A stretch of DNA of 64,000 nucleotides, from contig CM075192.1 in NCBI GenBank assembly GCA_037577475.1, positions 17,960,908 to 18,024,907 on the forward strand. Reading direction: 5' to 3'. This document shows positions 48,977-60,350 of the stretch, piece by piece. The DNA comes from Chaunax sp. Z400. Lineage: Eukaryota; Chordata; Actinopteri; Lophiiformes; Chaunacidae. The translations under genes were made by a program, and so were the position numbers. Numbering within the stretch: position 1 is the first letter of the stretch; every line of letters starts with the position of its first letter. The notes beneath the pieces are model-generated. The model was not told where the DNA came from. It saw only the letters and a program-made list of their open reading frames with translations, and searched no databases.

Positions 48977-50452
48977 AGCTGTCATCAATATTGCTGATTG
49001 TGATTCTATATATAAATATGTAGCTAACTCTGCATCCATCATCATCACTCATTATCTTTATAAATACTGTATATTGATAATGCAATATAAAATGATTTAC
49101 ATTGTAGCAGTTTTCTTTCATATAGCCCACTCTCAGTTGTCTGGTTGGAGTGGACTGTGATAGGCTGAGACTCCTGTCAGTCAAACAAACAGATCCCAAA
49201 TCATATATGTTCTTAAGCCTCATTATCTCCATAATGGAAAAAGCATTGCCACTCATCAGAACATCAGAAGAAGCAGCTATAGTCAGAGTCAAAACATGTT
49301 GAGGAAAAAATATATTGACTTTGTATTGCATTAGAGGAGATGGAGGATTTTTTTATTTGACGTCAAATCGTTTTCTTGGAGTCAGCATCTCATAGAAAAA
49401 GTTTAGCTGCAGCTGTCACTTGCCTCAGACAGCCAAATCAAAAGTTGTTTTTTTCCCCCTTACTTTTCTGAACTTAAAGGCTGACTCTCGCTTCTGTAAT
49501 TTACGAGTGCCCTGTCAGGTCTGGACAGTTTAATGGTTTTCCACTATTACAGCATTGTTATAAATGATGCAGGAGCTTGTTCGCCAAGCAAAGGGTGACT
49601 TCTTTGACCAGCAACTGGATGCAGCAGTAGGAAGGTTACATTGGAGCTCCACTGTCGCTAACGCTGCTATCAGTATGGTCTTTCTAAGCAGGTGAAAGAT
49701 TGCACTTATACCAGAGTATCTATATTCCTCCTCAATGTTTTAGAGAAGCATGAGTGGTCAGACTCATTAATATTATCAAAATAGTATTTCATTGTGATGG
49801 CAACAAAATGTTTGAAGCATGATTAGTGTAAACCTCAGACATAATGTTTGCATTTTTTAAGCTTTATTTACTTCAGTAAACATATTGCTTTGATATCGTA
49901 TTAAAATGTAATTTAAATGTTCTTTCCTCACAGATGGTGTTCTCCACATTTGCAAAGGAGGACTGTCGAAAAACAGACGGTGGACATGAGTTAAGATTGT
50001 TTTTCCAGTGAATCTCCATGATGGCTGACTGAACTCCGTCCATTGAGGAAACACATTAAATGTGGTTGAAAGAAAATGGACATTTAAGTGACACCCCGAA
50101 ATAAAAAATGCATGTTTTTTTTTTCCTGTTACCTGTAGTGCTATTGATCCCTCTAGATTGTTTTGGTGAACATTGCTATGAGATGTCTTCCTTATCCTGA
50201 ATATAATGGAATTAAGTTACACCTTTTTTGTCATGCTCAAAATGTAAAAAGAAGACAGAAAGAAAGAAAGAGCTCATAGCAATGTTCTTTTTTTTCCAGA
50301 AATCATGAACAGGTTCCTCAAAATGATCCAAATGTCTTGTTGTAAGCAGGTTTTCCACAACCGCACAGAAGGATTGCCAACTAGTTATGTGTTTGACACC
50401 AGACAGATTTCTCCAAAACTTAATAACCCACACCAAAACAAACTAGATGGAT
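48977..50452. other. Intergenic sequence, nothing recognised
   Basis: No gene, RNA or named repeat seen. Confidence 0.5.
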
Positions 50453-50555
50453 AAATAAGATAAGATAAGATAAGATATCCCTTTATTAGTCCCACAGTGG
50501 GGAAATTTACAAACACATAACAAATAGCACAACATGTAAAAGGGGAAAATATGGA
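50453..50555. repeat. Common fish repeat with (GATAA)n head, second copy
   Basis: A (GATAA)n run (50453-50475) leads into TATCCCTTTATTAGTCCCAC, AGTGGGGAAATTTAC and CAACATGTAAAAGGGG. The core is shared with 19926-20006. The pentamer run at the edge is the simple-sequence tail expected of a retrotransposed element read on the opposite strand. Confidence 0.65.
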
Positions 50556-52129
50556 TTTTGGATTTTGGATGAACTAACCTGCTTCCATTGTCAATGATTA
50601 ATCAGTTTTGCATTCAAGTGATGCAGCAGTTTTCCTTTCAAAATGGTTTCACAAAATATAAAGAATTAAAAGCAAGAATGATTTTCAAGAAGTTGCCTGT
50701 TAGCAGTTAATTAGATGGGTGTATATGAAATAAAAGAGCAGTCTGATTCCACAGAGCCTCAGAGCAGTCTATAGCTATGGATGACACTACTAATATAATT
50801 GCCACTCACAGATACTGTGACTGTAAATAATGTAAGAGACAGATGGTGAGAGAGATATTACATATTCTGTATTAAATGGGCCAAAGACCTTTCCTTTATG
50901 GATAATTAGCAGCCTATGCTTCAAAACAAAGAGTGGGTTTACCTTGTATCTGACAATGTGAGTCTAATAAATCAACAGAATGTTTGAGAATAGGACGCAT
51001 CCCACTCATAGCTCCAGGCTGTAAGTGACTCTGGGTATTCTTGACTGTGACAATATGATATTATTTCAATGACACATCAAACCGTCACATGGATCACAGC
51101 AGAAAGTTGGAGATCTGTTTTTTTGGGGGTTTTTTTTGTGATTTGGGGACTGGGTATGAAAGTAAAATCCAACATTTTAGTCAGCAGTCTGTAGATTTTG
51201 CTCCCAACTTTATGATTAAACACTGACTCTTAAGCACACACTGCAGATAATATTAAACTGGGGCTTTAAACTGTTTTCATTTCAACATGGCAGAAGTGCC
51301 CTCACAGGACACTTGATCTAAGTGCAACGCCGTCTCCTCTCCAAACCCTGTCTGTGTTCAATCCTCACTTTTATCAATATTTCATATGAGTTATAATGAT
51401 TATTATTGTATTATACTGTGTTCTGTAAAATAATTACTTTAGTATTATTATGTTTTTATCATTATTATATAATTGCTATTATGTTCATTTTGTTGTATCA
51501 TACTTTTATCACTACAACATTAACACAATGTCTCCTCTCTCTGCCACACTTCACTCTCCAAAGTATCCAACGTCACATACACACACATATCATATCCTTT
51601 GTAATCTAAGCTCTACTTATGGACTCTTATCACATCATCACATATCCATTAATCATTGTAACTGCGTTATGCTATTATCTGTATATCTGTCCTCTTTGTG
51701 TCTGTAATAAAATAAAAGGGGAAAAAAATGTTTGTATGAATAGGCTGGGGATCTGATTGAATGTCAGGATCTGTGGTTGGCCTGAAATGAACATAGATGC
51801 TATCAGGGTAAGTCTGGAGAGCAGTGACAGCCTTTCATGACTGTGATCTACAGAATGACAACACCGTCCTGCCTCCACCAGCTGTCCCACTGGAAGATGT
51901 CTATCAGCTGTTCAGTGGTGATACTTGTCAAGCCTCTCACGATCAGTATACAGTCCTCATATTATTTTTTGTTATTTTGAGTATTAACTTCATCGTTTTC
52001 TATTTTATTTTGAAGGTTTTATCCTTTTGTGGTGTATTTTGTTTTACACTGTATGTTACTGTGTGTTTTCAGATTATTTTGATGGCCCTGATGAGATTCA
52101 GCTATTCTCTATAACCCCTGCCCCCAACT
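50556..52129. other. Intergenic sequence, nothing recognised
   Basis: No credible exon or repeat. The frame at 51824-52114 is not convincing as a gene. Confidence 0.5.
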
Positions 52130-52296
52130 AACTCTGACTGTGAAGTTTATTAAGCCTTTGTGCTCTCTCCTTGATTTGCTATTTGTTCCTTGTGTCCAGT
52201 AATCTTGCTTTTCCTTGTGTTTTCCTCTGAGATTTAGAATTCTGCCTATTACTTGTTGGAATTTTTTTGCCTGTGTTGACTAGTTTTGACCCTTGC

Positions 52297-52311
52297 CTTC
52301 CTCACTATCCT
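52297..52311. repeat. 15-bp target-site duplication, left
   Basis: CTTCCTCACTATCCT, identical to 52481-52495. Confidence 0.9.
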
Positions 52312-52480
52312 AGAAACAGAGAGGGGTTTCTGGCACAACTTCACCTACTCACAAGGTGCATGGAGAAGAGAAAAGGTGGTGTTCATCGATGACCCTGATG
52401 AAGGCCACAAGCCGAAACGCGTTGGTCAAGCAATAAAGTTGTTCCTAATACTGCAAGTGTTGCTGGAGTTTTTGCTTTTT
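52312..52480 (+). mobile_element. 5'-truncated Penelope-like element, 169 bp, with hammerhead-like motif
   Basis: The insert lies between two perfect 15-bp direct repeats, proof of a target-primed type integration. It contains TGACC, CTGATGA, A, a GGC/GCC hairpin with loop CACAA, GAA, the palindrome ACGCGT, T, then GGTCA, followed by AATAAA at 52432-52437 and a T-rich end. The CTGATGAAGGCC..GCCGAAACGCGT signature is one I know from dispersed vertebrate repeats. In one frame it reads DDPDEGHKPKRVGQAIK, a chance product. Class assignment follows the hammerhead layout; no protein domain is left. Confidence 0.68.
52390..52428 (+). ncRNA. Hammerhead-ribozyme-like motif
   Basis: Helix I is UGACC (52390-52394) with GGUCA (52424-52428), five perfect pairs. 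The core CUGAUGA is at 52395-52401, then an extra A at 52402. Helix II is GGC/GCC (52403-52405 and 52411-52413) with loop CACAA. GAA is at 52414-52416. Helix III is the self-complementary ACGCGU (52417-52422), and the nucleotide before the predicted cut is U52423. A palindromic helix III suits a dimeric hammerhead. The unpaired A is not canonical, so activity is uncertain. Confidence 0.5.
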
Positions 52481-52495
52481 CTTCCTCACTATCCT
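52481..52495. repeat. 15-bp target-site duplication, right
   Basis: Identical to 52297-52311; together they delimit the nested insertion. Confidence 0.9.
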
Positions 52496-52551
52496 GCAAG
52501 CCTTGTTTCCATTACCTTTTTGTGTTGAATAAATTATCAATGTTAAGCTTC

Positions 52552-53110
52552 AAGCAGTAGAAGTGAGGACCCAGGTGCAGACATGAGTAGACTAAGTAGT
52601 AAAGGTTCAGTTTAAGGATTTAATGTGAATAAAGGCAAAAATATCCAAATGATGATGGGAAAGACCAAAGAGCAGGGAACGCAGGTTTGGTACATGAGTA
52701 ATCCAACACAATCCAGAGCAACTAATCCAAAATCCATGAGCGAAAGCAAAATCCAAAAGGAGGAAGGAGGAAGGAGGAAACACAAACTACAAAGAGAGAC
52801 ACAAGGTGAAATAAGGTGGGGCAGACAATCAATGGAAGAAAGACACACGGGATGCTTTTAAGGGGAAGCCAAGTGTGTGACAACTTTAAAAAAAAACAAG
52901 ACACAAGGAACAGGGAATAAACAGACACAGTGAGGGAGAAGGTGCACGAGTGACAGCACAGAAGACCAAAAAAGGACAGGAAGTGTAAAGAGAGACAACA
53001 AAGTAAAACAGGATACAACAACTAAAAATCAATCTGCAGCAGTGCTGCCTTGTGTCTGCACCTATCACACATCTTCCCAGTTTCTCTGGAAGCAAAAGCC
53101 TGACACATTG
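52552..53110. repeat. Purine-rich dispersed repeat, class unknown
   Basis: From AAGCAGTAGAAGTGAGGACC the strand becomes strongly purine-rich (GACCCAGGTGCAGAC, CAAAATCCAAAAGGAGG, GGAACAGGGAATAAACAGAC). This style of sequence recurs in fish genomes next to transposable elements. It includes a (GGAGGAA)n run at about 52757-52778. Overlapping open frames on both strands come from the skewed composition. No inverted repeats or target duplication were found. Confidence 0.45.
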
Positions 53111-54069
53111 CAATTGAATGTAGGCCTATCTTCTAAAAAAAAATATTGCAATGTTGCCATAATTGGTTGCAAAGAAATCAAACCTGCCTTCTGGTTTTAT
53201 GCTTTGTTAACTGTGGTTTGGTTGTGTAGTCAGTCTCAGGTTGGCCAGCTGTAGCAATGATAAATCAACAGCTATATAACAACACAACTGTCACATTACA
53301 TTGTGCAAGTTCTTCAGCGCACTAACTTGATATTATCACACTACATTGAAAGATTGGACAATTTCTGCAAGCTACATACTGTACAGTATTTGTGGACACG
53401 AATATCCAGGAGTTGATTGTAAATGTTTGGAATAAAATTGTTTTGGCTCTACAATGGCTGAAAAGTCCTCTATGGTAATTGACAGATAAACTGTTTATCA
53501 ATTTACTTTTAAAAGTATCTTTGAACACAAATACAGAGAGACCTGCTTTACTATTATTAAAATAAAATTGAGTATAAAGTTATCACTCTCACAATGATCT
53601 GATTCATATCACAGAGTAACAATTACATGGCAACGTAAGAAAAGAATCACTGGCTGCAGCTACAACAAGGTTATGGATATCAAAAGTGCATTTGTGACAG
53701 CCCTCGCACAGGAGTGCCTGCAGTTTGAGAAAGAATTGCCTTAAGAGTCTATCAGGGTGATTTGAGCTAATTTAAACCCCACTCACCCAAAGGGGGCGGT
53801 GCTCGGCGGAACACAACTTGATTGCATATTCATTGCCAGGACAACATGTATACTGTAGAACTGTCACAGCAAATGATAACTGTTATAAATGCTGTGGTAG
53901 AAGGCGAAAAAAAGGAATTTTCCCATACTTTTACTTTTACCCAATCGCCTTGAGGAACATGAAGTACATATAAACACATGCATATTGGGCTCTTATTCCA
54001 CACTAAGAGGCAATTTTGCACAGTGCCTTACATAACCGTGGTTTTCTATTATTGTCTATTATATACATA
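53111..54069. other. Intergenic sequence, nothing recognised
   Basis: No gene, RNA or named repeat seen. Confidence 0.5.
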
Positions 54070-54302
54070 CAGTACTGTGCAAAAGTCTTAGGCAGGTGTG
54101 AAGAAATGCTGTAAAGAATTGATGCTGTTTTAAAGGCAAAGGGTGGTCACACCAAATATTGATTTGATTTAGGTTTTTCTTCTGTTCGCTCACTTTGCAT
54201 TTTATAAATCGATAAAAATAAACAATTAAATTTTATATTTTTGAAAGCATTCTTACTTTACAGCATTTCTTCACACCTGCCTAAGACTTTTGCACAGTAC
54301 TG
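54070..54302. mobile_element. Tc1/mariner-type MITE, 233 bp, perfect 47-bp inverted repeats
   Basis: The left repeat 54070-54116 begins CAGTACTGTGCAAAAGTCTT and is matched 47 of 47 by the reverse complement of 54256-54302. TA dinucleotides flank both ends (54068-54069 and 54303-54304), the target duplication of Tc1/mariner elements. The AGTCTTAGGCA terminus belongs to a Tc1-like family common in fish. The interior (about 140 bases) is AT-rich and non-coding. Perfect arms suggest a relatively recent insertion or arm homogenisation. Confidence 0.92.
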
Positions 54303-54304
54303 TA

Positions 54305-57300
54305 CATATATATATATATATATGTTTATCTTTTACATACATATGTATGTAGAGAACAAGCGTCCTAAAATATTAAGAATTAGAAGAATGAAGCATAAAA
54401 TGCACATCTGTTTGTTAAGTGTGGTCAAACGTCTTTTCAGATCTGAGACCAGAAAATTTGCATTTAAACTACAAGTGCATCCCTGTCTCATTGTTTCATT
54501 CAATGCTCCAGCCACAGTTACACAACTTTACTCGAAGAGAAACAGTCGTGTTTTAAAGCTTTCTCACTAATTGCTATGATTTGTTCAACACTCTCAAGAA
54601 ACAAGTGAGCCACCTCCCTGATGAAAGTGGACAGACCGTGTTGTGACATATTCGGCGTCTGAGTCACATTCTCCTCTTAGTGCTTACATTTTCCCGCTCA
54701 GCTCGTAAATCAGTTAAATATATCTCGGAGTGGCTTCCTATTCAAACCTATCAGGAGGAATTTTATTCGATTCCTCACCTGTCCTTGTATATAATGTTGT
54801 GCGGTATATATGTGCATTAAAAGCAAAAGATGAACAGCCCTCATTGTCTGTTGTATTGGTATTTCTATATTCACCACATTGAGTACTTCTATTTGAGAAC
54901 TGAAATTTGTGTCAACACATCCCCGCTTCCCATCTTCCCTCAGGCTCTCTTCTCGATGCAAAGCCGACTTTAGCCTGCACTGACCTGTATAGTTCTGCAG
55001 GAAATTCCTGTTAGCCCTGGGAGAAATCAACATAAAACCAGCCCTTCTTTCTAAAGCTCTATTTAATAGTAATGTGTCGCCCTGTGGGTGCGCCTTGTTA
55101 CCTCTGAGCTCAAACACAATATCTCAGAGGAGCAGCGGCGATGGATTCCCTTAATCAACAGGGAATAATAGAGACTACAATCACTCTATAGTGCTGTTAA
55201 TCCAAAACATCAAAACATTGAATAATGAAAGTGAATTCTCTAAGAAAATGTACATAGCGTGTGTCGGGATGCATAATGTAAACTGTGTCAAGATGAAATA
55301 GTATTTGTTCTCTTTTGGGCTACTTATTATTCTCTCTGCTTCAGTGCCTCCTGGCAAAGACAAATGACTAAACATTAGACATGTGAGATGTCACTGTGCT
55401 CTAAAATCATTCAACTCACTTGTCAGACCCCTATGGTTTCATTACAATATGTTTAGTGAGTGTGACCAGAGCACAGACACCATATTTTTCTATAGCTACA
55501 GCCAAAGTATGAGCGAGTGGAGTTATCGTCCATCTCATCAGGAAGGACAGCCACTTGTTTGACTTTGGCCAAGGACACACAGAGGCAAGCCAGCGCCACA
55601 TGGGACATCTGGATTTTCACACTTCTTGACACCCATGTGTAATCGACAGCGACAGGCAGCGAGTCAACTCCGAATCTGGATACTCAGGTGGACAATGATT
55701 CCTCAATCATCTGTGTGGCTGGAACAGATCAGCGTCCTCGCCGCGCGGCAGTAACACTTTAGTCACAGAAGTTAGAACGCAGTCTTTTCAGCTGGGATTC
55801 TGTCGCTTAAAAACTCAGGTTTGCTTTGTTTTTTTCAGTAGATGGCACGTTATTTAGAAGATGGGTGACAGCTGCACTGTGATGATTTTTTCCTGAGATG
55901 GGTGTCCACATAGAATCATTCCCAGTTGAAAAACACATTTCTTCACGTTCAGTGCTGTATCAGATGTGAAGGATGGCAAAACCACTTAATGATCAAAGTA
56001 AGAGGAGATAAATTAAATCTGAAAAAAAATTAGAGAACAGACATAAATTTTGAAGTTTTATTAAGCTATAAATATGATCCTGCTATAAATACACTATAAT
56101 GCTGCTCTGCTTATACAGGTAACATCTAGTTCTGTGTGGAAAAATAGAGGGTAAGAAAAATAGCTACTATCAAGTCACCCTAAATATTTGTGTGAAGATT
56201 ATGTGCTTGTATGACATAACTTTTCCCAATGTTGCTCTCACTGTGTGCATGTTTTTGACATCCTTGTATTGTAGGATTTTATGCAACTTAGGCAATACTC
56301 TTCTGTTATCAAGAATGCATACATTACCAAATATTTCATTTCCTATTTGTATGACAAACTGTAATTACTTCCATGCACTGATGACATTTTTACATTAAAG
56401 TTTCAACAGCACTTATTGTTTCCTGCTCTAATTTAACAAGCAGGTTGCAGAATTATTCAAACACTATTGCTGTGATTGGTTGGCAGAAGGGGCGTGCGAT
56501 AAAACCACTGAACTGGTATATTTCGATACAACATACCAGTGAATATGTATTGGTTACATTTTGTGGAAAAAAATGGTAAATTCAGGGAACTTAATCAATA
56601 CTCAGTAACTTCTGTTTTTATCCCAGCAGTCATGCCTTCGGTGACTTCCAATTGCCCTGGAAGCCACATTTGTGCATCAAAATGGTGACAAAGGACTTTA
56701 CTGGACTTAACAGAGTGTGTGGCAACATTTTGCTTTAAAGTACCTCATTAAGAACGTTGCAGTTGATAAACACATGGCACTTTGCAAAAGTTGAAAGACA
56801 GAAGTGAGGATGGAATGTCAAATATGACACCTCATTTGCATAGACATCTTGTGCCAGCAGTCTAAGTCGCATGATAAACATAGTTAGTTGTCGCCAACAG
56901 AGAGAAAAAAGTGCAGTAACAAGTCAAGGGTCAAACATGGTTACACTGACAGGTGGAATACAAATCAGACTCACCAAGGGCAAAGAACGAGTGCACAAAG
57001 TGCAAGTTTTATAATTGAAGATCTTCGGTCTTTCAGGATTGTTATGTTTAATTTCTTTCATTTCTAAGTAAATGAATATCAGACCCTACACATGTTAAAA
57101 TAAACATTTTTATGTGATTTAGTTATAAATAGCTACTGTAGAGTTGAGGACAACTAACCTTGTTTACTTGTGTAAACCAACTGAACCCATCATTTTGAAT
57201 AATATCTCGGAAGAGATCAGAAACAGTATTTGTTGTTTCAAAGCACAGCTATTATTGAGTTGATTTAATCTTACACGATTATAAGCAAATTATCTGTAAA

Positions 57301-58323
57301 TTCATTTCAAGAATATTTCAATTCTATAGTAAGTAATCATTTTTCATTAAAATTGAAAAATATATTTTAAAAAAACATCATGTTGTTATTTTTGATAAGG
57401 TAATCATAAAGCATAGTAAAAATATAGTAAATACATGATGCATGTCCTCCATTTTCTGTGCATGTAATGTCAGAACAGGAAAATATTGCAATACATATCA
57501 CTGTATGGCACAACTATTGCAATATATTGCAAAAGAAAAATTCACAATCAACAATGCCAAACCGTAGTGTGGCTTCATTCAATTTTCAAGTTGTGACATC
57601 AGAGGAAATATGATGTGAAGTTTTATGACAAAATAATATATTACAAAAAATGTTGTAAAGCGCAGCTCCTCTAACCTTCAACCTTCTATTTTTTTTTTTT
57701 CACTTTTTGATTTTGGCTGCTTGTCTGAAATTTGATTGAACCTGAGCTACAAAAACCTCACAATTTAAAAACACGCTTCCATATTGATCAAACTAATTAG
57801 ACATGATGGATAATCACCAATCCTTATTTGTAGCGGTATATGGCAAGGACAAATTGAAGACAGATTTAGACTGCTGTGGCACTCTGCACCCACTGCCAGA
57901 CCCTAAAAAATACAGTAAATAATTTATTAACAAGATGATCTGTTGAAGTTTCACTCACCTGGTTGGCCCGACAACCTGGAAATGTAAATGCAGCTGTGTA
58001 ATAAATGAAAGGCAGACAGGGTGAGAGAATAAACAGGTCCACACAGAAGTGCAAGAGACGCGTCATTTCAGAGGCATTAAGCGAGACGGGATTCAATTTC
58101 GTCTTGCCTACTGGAGCGTGTCCCTCTCGTCTGTCACTACACTATTTACCAGCAGTTTCTGAGCCAAAGGATGCCATCGTCACTTTTCCCGTCAAAGCTC
58201 TCTCCTGTTCCTTTCACATACTGTACTGGACATGTTCACATGGTTAAATCAGAATACCTTACACTGATCATTGTCCTTTTGATGGCGAGCTACTCTCCAG
58301 CCACCCCCACACTGTTGCCATCT
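54305..58323. other. Intergenic sequence, nothing recognised
   Basis: A short (TA)n lies at 54306-54323. The 135-codon minus frame at 54710-55117 has no recognisable protein features. A poly(T) tract lies at about 57689-57700. Confidence 0.45.
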
Positions 58324-58353
58324 TCTATATATATGTCTATCTATCTATATAGA

Positions 58354-58433
<80 letters not shown>

Positions 58434-58455
58434 CACATACACACACATATACATA
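58324..58455. repeat. (TA)n microsatellite with (CTAT)n head and (CA)n tail
   Basis: CTATCTATCTAT leads into about 75 bases of TA, then CACACACACACATACACAC. It abuts the Tc1-like transposase fragment. Confidence 0.95.
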
Positions 58456-58952
58456 CAGGTAATGTTCTCCCGGCATCAGCTAAACCCAGACTCGTCCATC
58501 AGACTGCCAGACAGACAGGCGTGATTCACCACTCCACAGAGCAAGTTTCCACTGCTCCAGAATCCAGTGGTGGCGTGATTTACGCCTCTCCATCTGACAC
58601 ATGGCATTGTGGTTGGTGATGTAAGGATTGGATGCAGCTGCTCGGCCATGGAAACCCATTCCATGAAGCTCCTGGCACACAGCTTTTGTGCTGATGTTAC
58701 TGCCAGAAGAAGTTTGCAGTCATTGAGTCAAAAGAGAGTTGGCGATTTTTACGCACTATACACCTCAGCACCTCAATAATATCACTTACAGTCGACAATG
58801 GAATATCTAGTGGGGAAGAAATTTCACGAACTGCGCCCTTCAGAACGACCCATTCTTACACATATGTTTGTAAATGCAGACTGCATGGCCAGGTGCTTGA
58901 TTTTCTATACCTGTGGCAATGGGTCTGAAGAGGTGTGTCCTATATATTGCCA
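58456..58952 (-). pseudogene. Tc1-like transposase pseudogene
   Basis: On the minus strand a start equivalent to MGRS lies at 58853-58842. After an internal deletion and stops comes ELHGMGFHGRAAASNPYIT, then HHWILEQWKLALWSGESRLS and VWQSDGRVWV (58680-58483), typical of a fish Tc1/mariner transposase catalytic domain. The usual WSDESRF motif is WSGESRL here, so the first catalytic Asp of the DDE triad is Gly (codon 58530-58528). A stop follows VWV, after which LMPGEHYL resumes until the (TA)n tract cuts the copy off. The N-terminal helix-turn-helix region is mostly missing. The outer end near 58921-58952 (GGTGTGTCC..ATATTGCCA) resembles the family's terminal sequence. It is plainly inactive. 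Confidence 0.88.
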
Positions 58953-60290
58953 CACATCATTATCTCATTTTAAATTATCTGACTCTTTTGCTAAAAATAA
59001 GAAAAATGAAGCAAAGACAAGACTCCTGCATAAAGGTGGGAATTTTGTTTTACCTCGCAACAGTGAACTTTGCTACCTCCGTGGGAACTTTATCTTTTCA
59101 CACAATTATAATAATAATCAGCTGTGAGCGTTTCCGCTGATGTGTGTCTCAGTCTACAGCCTCAAGGAGTTTCTCCCCAGGTCCAGCATGCTACTGCAAT
59201 ATCCGGGATAGGGAGCAATCAGTATAACACTTAACACCAGCTGTTATAATTATCATCACACAAAACTAGAGTGCTATACTTTTTGAAACTACAAGTAAGA
59301 ATCTTATATGAGATGATCTCAGCCTATATAGCAGCCATCTCGGCACTCCTGTGTAGAAACTGCTGTCTGCTCTTGGGATCTGTCCATGGCGATGGATCGC
59401 TCTGCTTATGAAACTCTTGTCAACCTCATGATTTATAGCGCACGAGCTATCACATCGTCCTACCTTCACTGTTGTTGTTGTGTTAAAGGTCAATCAGTTC
59501 CCTGTTGTGTATACATCATAGCACATGAGTGGTTGACCTCAGATGCTCTTGTTGTTGTATTAACTCCTTCAAGAGGAGGAGGCCTTACTTAACTCTATGA
59601 CCTTAGCTTTATGAAAGCAGGTGAAGAGCATAAACATAAATTGTCTGTCCACCAATATAACAGGCAATAAGTAAACGAGTAAACTAAGAGCAGCACTGGA
59701 CTTCAGATTATGACCCTGACGAGGATGATGAGTATGTGTGATGAGTATGATTATGCACATGAGCTTCCCTGAGATATTTTCCAGCAGTTAAAATAATTAT
59801 CATTAATAATGGAATGGAGCTATAGTTAATTGGTTAAAGAAAATTTTGTTTTGCAAACCAACTGTTGCGGCAGCTATCCAAGTTGAAGTAATGAAATGTG
59901 AAGGCTCTGGGCAGGTATGGTCTTGTGAGGCTGGCTGCATAAAACGCCAAACGCTTCCAAACAACATTAGAGACAACGTATGGTGGTGAAATGAATATTT
60001 AATGCATGGGCAACAGATCCGGAGGACATTCCCGCAGCCAGCAGGCCAGTTGCATGTTCCCTGTGACATCTGTGGCATGGGTTTGATGATTTCACATTTA
60101 ATCAGCATCTTGACGTGCCACATCTCTCAGGTGAATGGATTATCTCTGCTAAGGAGAAACACTCACTGACACAGATTCAAACAAATGTGTGACCGAAATG
60201 TGAGAGAAATAAGCCTTTTAAATTGTAGAGAAATTATTTCAGATCATGAAAAATGGGAGAAATACTAAGACTACTACTACAAGCACTACT
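58953..60290. other. Intergenic sequence, nothing recognised
   Basis: No supportable gene or repeat. Confidence 0.5.
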
Positions 60291-60292
60291 AC

Positions 60293-60340
<48 letters not shown>

Positions 60341-60350
60341 TAATAACAAC
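60291..60350. repeat. (AAT)n microsatellite
   Basis: About 18 AAT triplets, interrupted by AAC near the right end. A shorter (ACT)n lies just before it (60271-60291). Confidence 0.95.

Larger units (their letters stand above)
52130..52551. repeat. Older T/C-rich dispersed repeat hosting a nested insertion
   Basis: On either side of the nested element the sequence (TTGACCCTTGCCTTCCTCAC, then GCAAGCCTTGTTTCC and GTTGAATAAATTATC) joins naturally and resembles the polypyrimidine-rich 3' part of a fish repeat ending in AATAAA. Class unknown. Confidence 0.35.

Noticed and set aside
48798..49331. 177-codon minus-strand frame
   Set aside because: Created by the (TA)n tract (Tyr-Ile repeats) and its flanks.
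52612..53021. Overlapping hydrophobic minus-strand frames
   Set aside because: Leu/Phe/Ser-rich by-products of a purine-rich repeat read on the opposite strand; not membrane proteins.
54710..55117. 135-codon minus-strand open frame
   Set aside because: No recognisable motif or family resemblance; length is within chance expectation for 64 kb.
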